Positions 1 through 7,596 of a stretch of 58,681 nucleotides of DNA are shown here, piece by piece. The number at the start of each line of letters is the position of its first letter. The stretch's first letter is position 1. The stretch spans positions 1 to 58,681 of the forward strand of contig CASEYJ010000002.1 of the NCBI GenBank assembly GCA_949292175.1, given 5' to 3'. A program made the position numbers and the translations under genes. This DNA is from an uncultured bacterium. GTDB taxonomy: Bacteria; Cyanobacteriota; Vampirovibrionia; Gastranaerophilales; Gastranaerophilaceae. A model generated the notes under the pieces. That model ran no database searches, had not been told where the DNA came from, and saw nothing but the letters and a program-made list of their open reading frames with translations.

Positions 1-112
1 AAGATTTAAGTGTAGTCGAAACACTAAATATAAATAGATTCATTAACCCCAAAAACATATAAACTCCTAAATAATAAACACTAAAAGAGACCATTAGGAT
101 GCAGAAAACGAC

Positions 113-138
113 CCACTCAGAAATGAGTGGTTTTTTTT
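113..138. terminator. Intrinsic terminator, probably bidirectional
   Basis: A perfect 7-bp stem (113-119 with 124-130) and a 4-nt loop are followed by eight T on the + strand. On the minus strand the stem is followed by GTCGTTTT. It can end both a + strand gene lying left of the window and the minus-strand TolC-like gene. A second weaker hairpin (150-156 with 171-177, inner GTC/GAC pair) lies between it and the TolC-like stop codon. Confidence 0.7.
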
Positions 139-192
139 ATGTAAATAGTGTTAATTAGTGTCAAAAAGACAATTAACCCGTATTATCTCGGA

Positions 193-1467
193 TTAATCCT
201 TAAATATCTCGTCTTCGAGTAGAATGTCGTGTCCTACATTATCCATTAGGTCCAAATATGCGTTATAATACAGCTGCATTTCTGAAATGTATTCGCTAAG
301 CAGTTCTTTGTGAGCATTTTCAACTTGCATAACGTTAAGTAAGCTTACTTGTCCTTGTTTATACTTTTGCGTATATGTTTTTAGGATTGCTTGTGATTCG
401 CTGAGAATTGAACTGTAATAGTTTATATTATCTTTAGCATATTTGAATGCATTATAATTTTCTTTTAGGGCTAGTTTAAGCTTGTTTTCGTAAGACATTT
501 TGCTCAGCATGTTACGTTCTATTTTTATTTTCGCCTGTTTTATTTCAGGGTTGTACCAGTATAGAAGCGGAATGTCTGTATATACGCCGATGTATGCACC
601 AGGTAAGGCTTCTTTTCCTGTTTGATGTGCTGTTTGGTAAGCATAACCTCCGGCTAGAGTAACATCAGGTATGCGTTGGCGTTTTTGATATGTTAATTCT
701 TGTTTTGCCTTTTGGATATTATTGTCAGCAATTTTTATTGAATAACTGTATTTCATTGCGACATTTTCTATCTTCTGGTATTCAGGCAAGTTTATTTGTA
801 GGATTACAATGTCTTTTTCAAAAAGTGATGATTCCATTGTATCAAACATAATTTCATCAGTCTTAAGGTTCATGATGTTATTAAGTTTGAATTGTGCTGT
901 TATTAAACTTGCCTTGGCTTTGTTTAAAAATATTTTTTGTTTTTTATGTTTAATGTCTGCTTGGAGAATGTCGACATCTTTGTTTGCACCATTAGGTCTG
1001 CTTTTACTTATCTCAGTCATTTCTCCGAACAGTTTTTCACGTTCTTGGTAAATGTCTACAACCGATTTCATGTATAGCACGTTAAAATATGCACGCATAA
1101 CTGCTATTTTTAAGTCATGCTCAGCTTCTTTAATTTGGTTTTGTGCGAGCATAAGTTCGGCTTTAACTATATTTTTGCGTGCACTTCTTTTAGCTATTTC
1201 TATTGGCAGAGCAAGACCAAATTGGCTGGAGTTTCCGCTATTAACCTTACCAAGCAAGAAGTTTGATTGGAATTGAGGGTTTCTCAATGCGTTTGCTCGT
1301 TTTAGTTCCTGTTGCAGTTCATCAATTTCTTTTCTCTTTGCTGTCAATTGCAAGTTGTGTCCAAGAGCAATTGTGACAGCCTCGTCTACGGTGATATGTT
1401 GTACTTCAGCGTAAACTGGGGTTGTAAATGTCAAAATTAAACTTGCTATAAAGATAATCTTTTTCAT
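193..1467 (-). CDS. TolC/CzcC-type outer membrane efflux protein
   Basis: A 424-residue protein with an N-terminal signal peptide (Lys-Lys, hydrophobic stretch, cleavage after about VYA at residues 18-20). It is followed by long heptad-like helices and repeated amphipathic segments, as in OEP-family trimeric channels of RND or ABC efflux systems. The LPIEIAKRSARK stretch near residue 87 resembles the CzcC/CusC branch, so metal or drug efflux is likely. No inner-membrane pump or adaptor gene is adjacent. The start is unusual: TATAAT lies 7 nt upstream of the ATG and there is no Shine-Dalgarno sequence, so the mRNA may be leaderless. Family assignment is firm; substrate is unknown. Confidence 0.85.
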   Translation of the reverse strand: MKKIIFIASLILTFTTPVYAEVQHITVDEAVTIALGHNLQLTAKRKEIDELQQELKRANALRNPQFQSNFLLGKVNSGNSSQFGLALPIEIAKRSARKNIVKAELMLAQNQIKEAEHDLKIAVMRAYFNVLYMKSVVDIYQEREKLFGEMTEISKSRPNGANKDVDILQADIKHKKQKIFLNKAKASLITAQFKLNNIMNLKTDEIMFDTMESSLFEKDIVILQINLPEYQKIENVAMKYSYSIKIADNNIQKAKQELTYQKRQRIPDVTLAGGYAYQTAHQTGKEALPGAYIGVYTDIPLLYWYNPEIKQAKIKIERNMLSKMSYENKLKLALKENYNAFKYAKDNINYYSSILSESQAILKTYTQKYKQGQVSLLNVMQVENAHKELLSEYISEMQLYYNAYLDLMDNVGHDILLEDEIFKD

Positions 1468-1499
1468 TAATTTTATTATAGCTCAAAAAAAATATTTTC

Positions 1500-1528
1500 T
1501 TGTTTTTCGTATTTGTGAGTGGTATAAG
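1500..1528 (+). promoter_or_regulatory. Probable sigma-70-type promoter of thrS
   Basis: TTGTTT at 1500-1505, a 17-nt spacer and TATAAG at 1523-1528 point toward thrS. A start near 1535 would give a leader of about 140 nt before the thrS ATG at 1675. Confidence 0.45.
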
Positions 1529-1544
1529 TTAATTTGTAGAATAG

Positions 1545-1600
1545 TTTGGGGGATCCACCCCAAGATGCGTTGGTCATTGAGTGCGTTTTTGGGTCGCATA
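1545..1600 (+). promoter_or_regulatory. Structured 5' leader of thrS, class unknown
   Basis: The leader contains a compact hairpin (TTGGGG 1546-1551 with CCCCAA 1558-1563, 6-nt loop) followed by a second possible pairing (ATGCG 1565-1569 with CGCAT 1595-1599). I see no T-box antiterminator sequence and no terminator T-run, so a T-box is not supported. Translational autocontrol by ThrRS, as known for E. coli thrS, is possible but only inferred. Confidence 0.3.
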
Positions 1601-1674
1601 ACATGGCAATACTTATATAAATGTTGTTATTTGAGTATTTTCGCATTCGTAAAAGGATAAGAAAGGATATTAAA

Positions 1675-3468
1675 ATGGAAAAAAACAATGAGACTCTACA
1701 CGTATTGAGACACTCAACATCACACATTATGGCACAGGCTGTTCAAAAGCTGTTTCCGTCAGCAAAGTTGGCTATCGGACCGGCTACGGACACCGGATTT
1801 TATTATGACTTCGATTTGACAGACGGGCATGCTTTCACTGAAGAAGACCTTGTTAAAATCGAAGAAGAAATGAAAAACATTATCAAACAGAACCTTACAT
1901 TTGAAAGGTATGAAGTTAAGGATGTTGATGCGAAGATTGCAGAGTTCAAAAGTGAAGGCGAAATTTACAAGGCAGAGTTGTTGGAAGAACACAGAAATGA
2001 TAATCCTACCTTGTATTTGACAAAAGATAAAGACGGAAATGTCTTATTTAACGACCTTTGTGCCGGCCCTCACATTCCAAACACCTCTTACATTAAGGGT
2101 AATGCATTGAAGTTATTAAAAGTTGCCGGAGCTTACTGGCGTGGTAACGAAAAGAACAAAATGCTTCAAAGAATTTATGCAACAGTTTTCTGGACTAAAG
2201 AGGATTTGGCTGATTACTTGAACTTTATTGAAGAAGCTGAAAAACGTGATCACAGAAAACTTGGTGCGAAGTTAGATTTATTCTCAACAAGAGAAGAACT
2301 AGGCGGAGGGCTTGTGTTGTGGCATCCGAACTTGGCTGTTGTAAGAGAAGAAATCGAAAATTATTGGAGAAGTGAACACAGAAAACGCGGATACGTTATT
2401 GTTAACACTCCACATATTGCAAAATCTAAATTGTGGGAAATCTCAGGTCACGCAGACCATTACAGAGATAATATGTTCTTCATTCAGAAAGATGAAGATA
2501 GTGATGAACAATTTATTCTAAAACCTATGAACTGTCCATTCCACATTTTGATTTATCAAGCAAACAGATATTCATATCGTTCATTGCCTTTGAGAATGGC
2601 TGAACTTGGTACTGTTTACAGAAAAGAAAAATCAGGTGCTTTGTCAGGTTTAACAAGAGTTCAAGGTTTCACTCAAGACGATGCGCATATTTTCTGTACT
2701 CCGGAACAGTTGGTTGATGAAATTAATGAAATCATTGATTTCGTAGCAGATACAATGGCTATCTTCAAGATGGATTTTGAAGTTGAACTTTCAACTCGTC
2801 CTGAAAGCTATGTTGGTGAAATCGAAAGCTGGAACAGAGCAGAAGCTGGCTTGAAAGAAGCTATGGACAGACGTGGCATGAAATATGAAATCAACGAAGG
2901 AGATGGTGCTTTCTACGGTCCTAAAATTGATTTCAAAGTTAAGGACGCTATCGGTAGAACTTGGCAGTGTGCAACTATTCAGTTAGACTTTAACCTTCCT
3001 GAAAGATTTGATATTAAATATCAAGACAAAGATGGTCAAATGAAGACTCCTGTTATGTTGCACCGTGTAATATTTGGTTCTATGGAAAGATTCCACGGTA
3101 TATTGATTGAACACTATGCAGGAGCATTCCCAACTTGGCTTGCACCAACTCAGGTTGCAATCGTTCCTATTAGTAATGATAAGCATACTGATTTTGCTGA
3201 GCAAGTTTATAAGAAAATGCGTGCAGCAGGTATTAGAGCTCATCTTGATGACAGATCTGAAAGTATGAATTATAAAATCAGAGAAAGTCTTCAAGATAAG
3301 AAAATCCCTTATGTTTGCGTAATCGGAGATAAGGAAATCGAAGCTAATTCAGTTGCTGTTAGAGCTAGAGGTATTGGCCAAATTGGTACTTTCGCTGTTG
3401 ATGATTTCATCGCAAAAGTTGAAGATGAAATTAAATCAAGAAGTACTGAGTCTTTTGCGAAGGCGTAA
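1675..3468 (+). CDS. thrS: Threonyl-tRNA synthetase lacking the TGS domain
   Basis: Class II synthetase that charges tRNA-Thr in the cytoplasm. The ATG at 1675 is chosen because a GAAAGGAT Shine-Dalgarno lies just upstream; the in-frame ATG at 1621 has none. The 597-residue product begins directly with the editing domain (HSTSH motif near residue 12, i.e. HxxxH) and lacks the roughly 60-residue N-terminal TGS domain of E. coli ThrRS (642 residues). Class II motifs follow: the catalytic core with the KPMNCPFH zinc/active-site region, the RVQGFTQDDAHIF block, and a C-terminal anticodon-binding domain (from VAIVPIS, about residue 500). A strong terminator follows. Function is certain; the missing TGS is seen directly. 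Confidence 0.97.
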   Translation: MEKNNETLHVLRHSTSHIMAQAVQKLFPSAKLAIGPATDTGFYYDFDLTDGHAFTEEDLVKIEEEMKNIIKQNLTFERYEVKDVDAKIAEFKSEGEIYKAELLEEHRNDNPTLYLTKDKDGNVLFNDLCAGPHIPNTSYIKGNALKLLKVAGAYWRGNEKNKMLQRIYATVFWTKEDLADYLNFIEEAEKRDHRKLGAKLDLFSTREELGGGLVLWHPNLAVVREEIENYWRSEHRKRGYVIVNTPHIAKSKLWEISGHADHYRDNMFFIQKDEDSDEQFILKPMNCPFHILIYQANRYSYRSLPLRMAELGTVYRKEKSGALSGLTRVQGFTQDDAHIFCTPEQLVDEINEIIDFVADTMAIFKMDFEVELSTRPESYVGEIESWNRAEAGLKEAMDRRGMKYEINEGDGAFYGPKIDFKVKDAIGRTWQCATIQLDFNLPERFDIKYQDKDGQMKTPVMLHRVIFGSMERFHGILIEHYAGAFPTWLAPTQVAIVPISNDKHTDFAEQVYKKMRAAGIRAHLDDRSESMNYKIRESLQDKKIPYVCVIGDKEIEANSVAVRARGIGQIGTFAVDDFIAKVEDEIKSRSTESFAKA

Positions 3469-3482
3469 TTTAGACTTTAAGA

Positions 3483-3518
3483 AGAGGGGATGCTTTTTTA
3501 AGTGTCCCCTCTTTTTTT
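3483..3518 (+). terminator. Intrinsic terminator of thrS
   Basis: 8-bp stem (AGAGGGGA 3483-3490 with TCCCCTCT 3505-3512), 14-nt loop, then a run of T. Confidence 0.85.
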
Positions 3519-3567
3519 AATGAACCTTATTATGTATAATATCGTTGTAATAATATAGGAGACAGGC

Positions 3568-4137
3568 ATGAAAAAGTTTATTGTATTAATGATCTTATTT
3601 TTGGCGGCAAATATGCCTGTAAATGCTGAAAGTAGATATTATACTATTCAGCAGGGTATCCCTTCGTTTAGAGGGTGGACTCCGACTGGAAATTTTGTGG
3701 CTTCATCAAGTTGTGATCCGTTTATGGTTAAGATTGACGGGATTAAATACTTTATGATGTTTGATGGTGCTAAGAAGCCTTCGTTGGAAAATTTGTTGGG
3801 TTGCTCTGGTGGCAGAAAAGTTGACTTTTTTACTCCTTTAAGGGATTTGGAGAGTGATGGCGATTATTCAAAGCTTACGGCCTCTGAACTTCGAAATGCC
3901 GGCATAAGGTTTGTTGCAACTGATATTCATAATACATTGTTGTATAGCGACAAAAGTAAAGATTTTGATATGAACAAAGTTGATTATATTGATATGTCTA
4001 GAGTCAGGATTACTCCTGCTGCTGTTGGATATGGCAGTTTTGATTTATACATTAAAAAAGATAGCGGCAGTTTGAAAAAGGTTATAGGTAAAGTTTCTGT
4101 TTTACCTGTTCGTTGGGCTGAGAGAATGTTCGATTAA
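3568..4137 (+). CDS. Secreted hypothetical protein
   Basis: 189 residues with a clear signal peptide (MKKF, hydrophobic core, cleavage after about residue 20 at VNA-ES). A well-placed AGGAGA Shine-Dalgarno precedes the ATG. I do not recognise the mature domain. It is mixed alpha/beta in composition, with two cysteines (about residues 49 and 79) that could form a disulfide in the periplasm. It is monocistronic after the thrS terminator, and its stop overlaps the rlmN stop on the other strand by 4 bp. No function is assigned. Confidence 0.75.
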   Translation: MKKFIVLMILFLAANMPVNAESRYYTIQQGIPSFRGWTPTGNFVASSSCDPFMVKIDGIKYFMMFDGAKKPSLENLLGCSGGRKVDFFTPLRDLESDGDYSKLTASELRNAGIRFVATDIHNTLLYSDKSKDFDMNKVDYIDMSRVRITPAAVGYGSFDLYIKKDSGSLKKVIGKVSVLPVRWAERMFD

Positions 4138-5153
4138 TCAACTTTTCCCTTTAATTGACCGCAAGCTGCATCTATGTCAGCACCACGTTCAAGTCTTACT
4201 GTAACTTTCTTTCCTGAATGTTCCAGAAGATATTTAAATTTCATAATTGAGTTGTTACTTGGGCGTTGGTAATCATTCTGAGCAGTTGGGTTGTATGGGA
4301 TAAGGTTAATATTGCACTTTATGTCTTGCAAATAGTTCGCAAGTTCTTTTGCGGCTTCAATTGTATCGTTTAGATCTTTTATAAGAAGATATTCTATTGT
4401 TATTCTTCGTCCTGTTTTATCAACATAATTTTTTAGAGCCTTTTTTAGATCGTCCATATTGTATTTGTTTTCGATCTGCATTAATTTTTTGCGGATTGCA
4501 TGGTTTGGTGCGTGTAGTGAAAGCGCAAGCGTTGATTGCATATCAAGTTCTGCAAGTTTATTTATCTGAGGAATAATACCGCTGGTTGATACGGTCAGTC
4601 GTCTTGCTCCAATTTGGAAATCTTCATTAAAGATTTCCATAGCTTTTAGCACGTTATCAAGGTTTAAAAGTGGTTCGCCTTGTCCCATAAATACAACATT
4701 TGTAACCTTTAAACCTGTATCTCTCTGGATTGTAAGTACTTGTTCGATGATTTCTTTATAGGTAAGATTTCTTATAAAACCTCTTTTCCCGGTGGCACAA
4801 AATGAGCAATTAACTGCGCAACCGACTTGAGAACTTACGCAGGCTGTTAAGTTCGCGCGGTTGTCAAATCTCATAAGGACTGTTTCAACGCACTCTCCAT
4901 CAGGATATTCAAGTAAGTATTTTAATGTTCCGTCAGAACTTGTTTGTTTAATTTTAATCTTTGTGTCTGAAACTTTTGCAATTTTTTTTAAATCTTCTCT
5001 GAATTTTACAGACAAATCTGTCATCTCATCGATTGAAGAAACTGATTTTAGATATATCCAATTGTGAATCTGGCGGGCTCTAAATTTTGAAGCCTTTAAT
5101 TCGTCTGTAATTTGTTCGAATTCTTTTTGCGTTAATCCGGATAAAGTGTACAT
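4134..5153 (-). CDS. rlmN: 23S rRNA A2503 / tRNA A37 C2-methyltransferase RlmN
   Basis: Radical-SAM methyltransferase that installs 2-methyladenosine at position 2503 of 23S rRNA and, in some bacteria, at position 37 of tRNAs. The 339-residue length is typical. The radical-SAM CxxxCxxC motif is CAVNCSFC (about residues 115-122), followed by the GQGEPLLN SAM-binding segment. The conserved catalytic cysteines are near residues 95-105 (CVETVLM) and close to the C-terminus (DIDAACGQL). Its ATG overlaps the stop of the upstream YkgJ gene (TAATG), indicating translational coupling. Confidence 0.95.
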   Translation of the reverse strand: MYTLSGLTQKEFEQITDELKASKFRARQIHNWIYLKSVSSIDEMTDLSVKFREDLKKIAKVSDTKIKIKQTSSDGTLKYLLEYPDGECVETVLMRFDNRANLTACVSSQVGCAVNCSFCATGKRGFIRNLTYKEIIEQVLTIQRDTGLKVTNVVFMGQGEPLLNLDNVLKAMEIFNEDFQIGARRLTVSTSGIIPQINKLAELDMQSTLALSLHAPNHAIRKKLMQIENKYNMDDLKKALKNYVDKTGRRITIEYLLIKDLNDTIEAAKELANYLQDIKCNINLIPYNPTAQNDYQRPSNNSIMKFKYLLEHSGKKVTVRLERGADIDAACGQLKGKVD

Positions 5154-5830
5154 TACAATGCCTCTTTAATTTTTGTGGTGTAAAATTCAATAATTTCAAT
5201 CATAGCGTGGAGCATTAATGCAATAGGTTCAATTTCCTCTTTCCACTTTTTGTATCCGCAGGATTCAGGTAAAATGCTTAGAGGATTGTCAGGAAAATCT
5301 CTGCATATTTGCGGACGGTTTTCGTAGTCTGAACATCTGTTATCTGCGGTCAGTTTAGGACAATGATAGAAATATACTTCATTTTCTTTGTTTTTTTCTA
5401 ATAGTTCAATGTATTCTGGATAAATTTTACGGGCTTCTTCTTTGTCTTTATAAGGTATGAAAACACTTAAGAATTGGTTTGCAAAATTATCTCCGTTATC
5501 AGCTTTTTGTCTGAGTTCTTCAGGCGAAAATTCACTGCAAGCCAGATTGCAGCAAGTCGCACAACCGTTGCAGTTGAATTTTGTTCTATATGCCAATATT
5601 TCGTTTAGTTTTCTGTATATCTCCTTTGAAATTTCGTTTTGCAAAAGATTAATAGTTTGCTCCTGCCAGTTTTTGCCTTCAGAGTTCTGAGGGAACTTGT
5701 CAAAAATCTCCCCTTTGCAATTTTCAGGTCTGATTTTTTCAATACGACTATTAATTTCTTCTGCGGATTTTAGAAAAATTTCTCGATATTCTTTTCTTAA
5801 TTTGTTAACTGTGTAATTTAAGTCTGTCAT
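5153..5830 (-). CDS. YkgJ-family cysteine-cluster protein
   Basis: 225 residues. It carries the signature cluster CNGCATCCNLAC (about residues 93-104), then HCPKL, CSDY, RPQICRDFP and SCGYKKW, as in the UPF0153/YkgJ family proposed to bind zinc or iron. The exact role of this family is not established. It is co-translated with rlmN through a TAATG overlap, which could link it to Fe-S or radical-SAM biology; that is inference. The ATG lacks a Shine-Dalgarno; an extended -10 (TGC-TACAAT) lies 7 nt upstream, suggesting a leaderless transcript. Confidence 0.85.
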   Translation of the reverse strand: MTDLNYTVNKLRKEYREIFLKSAEEINSRIEKIRPENCKGEIFDKFPQNSEGKNWQEQTINLLQNEISKEIYRKLNEILAYRTKFNCNGCATCCNLACSEFSPEELRQKADNGDNFANQFLSVFIPYKDKEEARKIYPEYIELLEKNKENEVYFYHCPKLTADNRCSDYENRPQICRDFPDNPLSILPESCGYKKWKEEIEPIALMLHAMIEIIEFYTTKIKEAL

Positions 5831-5842
5831 AACAACTATTGT

Positions 5843-5877
5843 AGCATAAAAAAAGAACGGATATTATCCGTTCTTTT
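5843..5877 (-). terminator. Intrinsic terminator of the activase gene
   Basis: A perfect 12-bp stem (5851-5862 with 5866-5877) with a 3-nt loop, followed on the minus strand by TTTTTTT. It lies directly behind the activase stop, and the -10 box of the next minus-strand gene partly overlaps its tail. Confidence 0.85.
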
Positions 5878-5899
5878 AAACTTATATTGATAAGATGGA

Positions 5900-6904
5900 T
5901 TAAGAAATATCCCATCTTCCACAAGTTCCGCCCCAACGAGCAATAATATTTCCTTTAATATCTTTGATTTTGTCGTAATGAGGAACTTCGCCTTCTCCTT
6001 CAAGGATTGTTATAACTTCGCAGTTGTTTGAACAACCGTTGCAGTCACAAGTTATTGAATGAAAGTGCATATCTCCAACTTCCCAGCCCTTGAACTTAGT
6101 TGAAGCTTCAGTGAACTGGTGATTTTCCATCGCAAGAAGAGCTGCACCGATTGCACCCATTGTTTGGTGGTTATCAGGAACGACAACTTTTTGACCTAAA
6201 GCTTCTTCAAAAGCTTTAACCATTCCTGAGTTTGTTGCAACGCCGCCTTGGAATGTTATTGTCGGCAATAATTCTTTCCCAAGAGCCAAGTTACTTAGAT
6301 AATTTCTAACAAGAGCCTGACAAAGTCCGTACAAAAGATCTTCAACAGGGTAGCCAAGTTGTTGTTTGTGAATTAAGTCACTTTCAGCAAAAACTCCGCA
6401 TCTGCCTGCAATTCTTGCCGGGTTTGTTGATTTAAGAGCTGTTTCACCAAATATTTCGATAGGAACATTCAGTCTGTTAGCCTGTTGATCCAAGAAACTT
6501 CCGGTTCCGGCTGCGCATACAGTATTCATAGCAAAGTCGGTTACAATTCCGTCTCTAAGAATAATGATTTTACTGTCTTGACCGCCTATTTCTAAGATTG
6601 TTTGAACTCCCGGAACATAAGTACTTGCGGCAACTGCGTGTGCTGTAATTTCGTTCTTGATAATATCTGCACCAACAAGCGCACCTGCAAGGTTTCTTCC
6701 CGAACCTGTTGTACCTACACCCATAACGGTATAGTCTGTGATTTTCTTCTTGTATAATTCTTTTAAGCCTTGTTGAACAGCAAGAACAGGTTTACCTGAA
6801 GTTCTGAGCATGTAACTGTCTACATATTTGCCGTTTTCGTCAACAAGCGCCAATTTCGTAGTAACAGAGCCTACGTCTATCCCTAAATATACTGTTAAAC
6901 TCAT
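5900..6904 (-). CDS. BadF/BadG/BcrA/BcrD-type acyl-CoA dehydratase activase
   Basis: 334-residue ASKHA-fold ATPase related to HgdC, the [4Fe-4S] ATP-dependent electron donor to 2-hydroxyacyl-CoA dehydratases and benzoyl-CoA reductases. The phosphate-1 motif is GIDVGSVTTK (about residues 8-17). The two cluster-ligating cysteines sit in NTVCAAGTGSF and AGRCGVFAESD. The C-terminus carries an extra cysteine-rich tail (CDCNGCSNNC, then TCGRW), as seen in activase-related proteins. No dehydratase/reductase subunit is encoded nearby, so the partner is unknown. It has a canonical GAGGAT Shine-Dalgarno. Confidence 0.9.
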   Translation of the reverse strand: MSLTVYLGIDVGSVTTKLALVDENGKYVDSYMLRTSGKPVLAVQQGLKELYKKKITDYTVMGVGTTGSGRNLAGALVGADIIKNEITAHAVAASTYVPGVQTILEIGGQDSKIIILRDGIVTDFAMNTVCAAGTGSFLDQQANRLNVPIEIFGETALKSTNPARIAGRCGVFAESDLIHKQQLGYPVEDLLYGLCQALVRNYLSNLALGKELLPTITFQGGVATNSGMVKAFEEALGQKVVVPDNHQTMGAIGAALLAMENHQFTEASTKFKGWEVGDMHFHSITCDCNGCSNNCEVITILEGEGEVPHYDKIKDIKGNIIARWGGTCGRWDIS

Positions 6905-6976
6905 TTGTTATCCTCTTTTTTTACTATTTATTTGTCTGTATTGTACCACAAACATATAAATCATTTAATCGGGTAG

Positions 6977-7015
6977 TTACAAAAATATATTTATTGTGCT
7001 AATATATTTTTGTAA
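6977..7015. promoter_or_regulatory. Perfect 14-bp inverted repeat between divergent genes
   Basis: The 14-nt arm at 6977-6990 is exactly complementary to 7002-7015, with an 11-nt spacer. It ends 8 nt before the AAGAGGTAGG ribosome site of the 7039 gene. It could be an operator for a dimeric regulator or an RNA stem-loop in the 5' UTR of either divergent gene. Confidence 0.4.
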
Positions 7016-7038
7016 AAATGAAGAGGTAGGCTTTTATT

Positions 7039-7575
7039 ATGAAAAAATCAAATATAATTACAGCGATTCTTGTTATAACAATAGCTTTTGGTATTAATGG
7101 ATTATCTATTGCACAGAATGTTACGATTGATCCGATTAAAACTATTTCTGCAATTAATGCTGCTTCTGTTCCTAAAAAGACTGCTGAAGTTGCTTCAAAT
7201 GCAAAAGTTTATCAGTATGCGCTTCCTTTAGCCATTGTTGCAAGTCCGCAAACTTATTTGGGCAAGAATGTTAAATTTAGAGCTAAATTCGATAAATTTG
7301 CGACTCTTGGTTTAGATTACAAACCTGCCTTCAGAAGTTCTGAAAAGTATATTTCCTTCTTGATTCAGCGTGATGACGTGAAAGACCACGACATCCCTCT
7401 TTCTGAGTTGAAAATTTTCTTGCCTCGTGCCGAAGCTGAAAAACATATTGATTTGAATTCAGGGGATGAAATCGAAGTATGTGGAAGAGTATTTTCAACA
7501 GCTTTAGGAGATGCTTGGATGGATGCAGACAAGTTCACAGTATTGAAGACTACGCAGAAACCGGAAGTTAAATAA
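7039..7575 (+). CDS. Secreted hypothetical protein, possibly OB-fold
   Basis: 178 residues with an N-terminal signal peptide (cleavage about residue 25, SIA-QN). The mature region (LGKNVKFRAKFDKF ... GDEIEVCGRVFS ... DKFTVLK) alternates short beta strands in the manner of OB-fold tRNA_anti-like domains; this is a weak structural guess. It has a good ribosome-binding site (GAGGTAGG). It is followed after 21 nt by the GH57 gene on the same strand, so the two may be co-transcribed. No function is assigned. Confidence 0.7.
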   Translation: MKKSNIITAILVITIAFGINGLSIAQNVTIDPIKTISAINAASVPKKTAEVASNAKVYQYALPLAIVASPQTYLGKNVKFRAKFDKFATLGLDYKPAFRSSEKYISFLIQRDDVKDHDIPLSELKIFLPRAEAEKHIDLNSGDEIEVCGRVFSTALGDAWMDADKFTVLKTTQKPEVK

Positions 7576-7596
7576 CTTTGTAGATGGAGTTAAGAA

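Noticed and set aside
1535..1674. T-box riboswitch upstream of thrS
   Set aside because: No T-box antiterminator consensus and no terminator hairpin before the gene.
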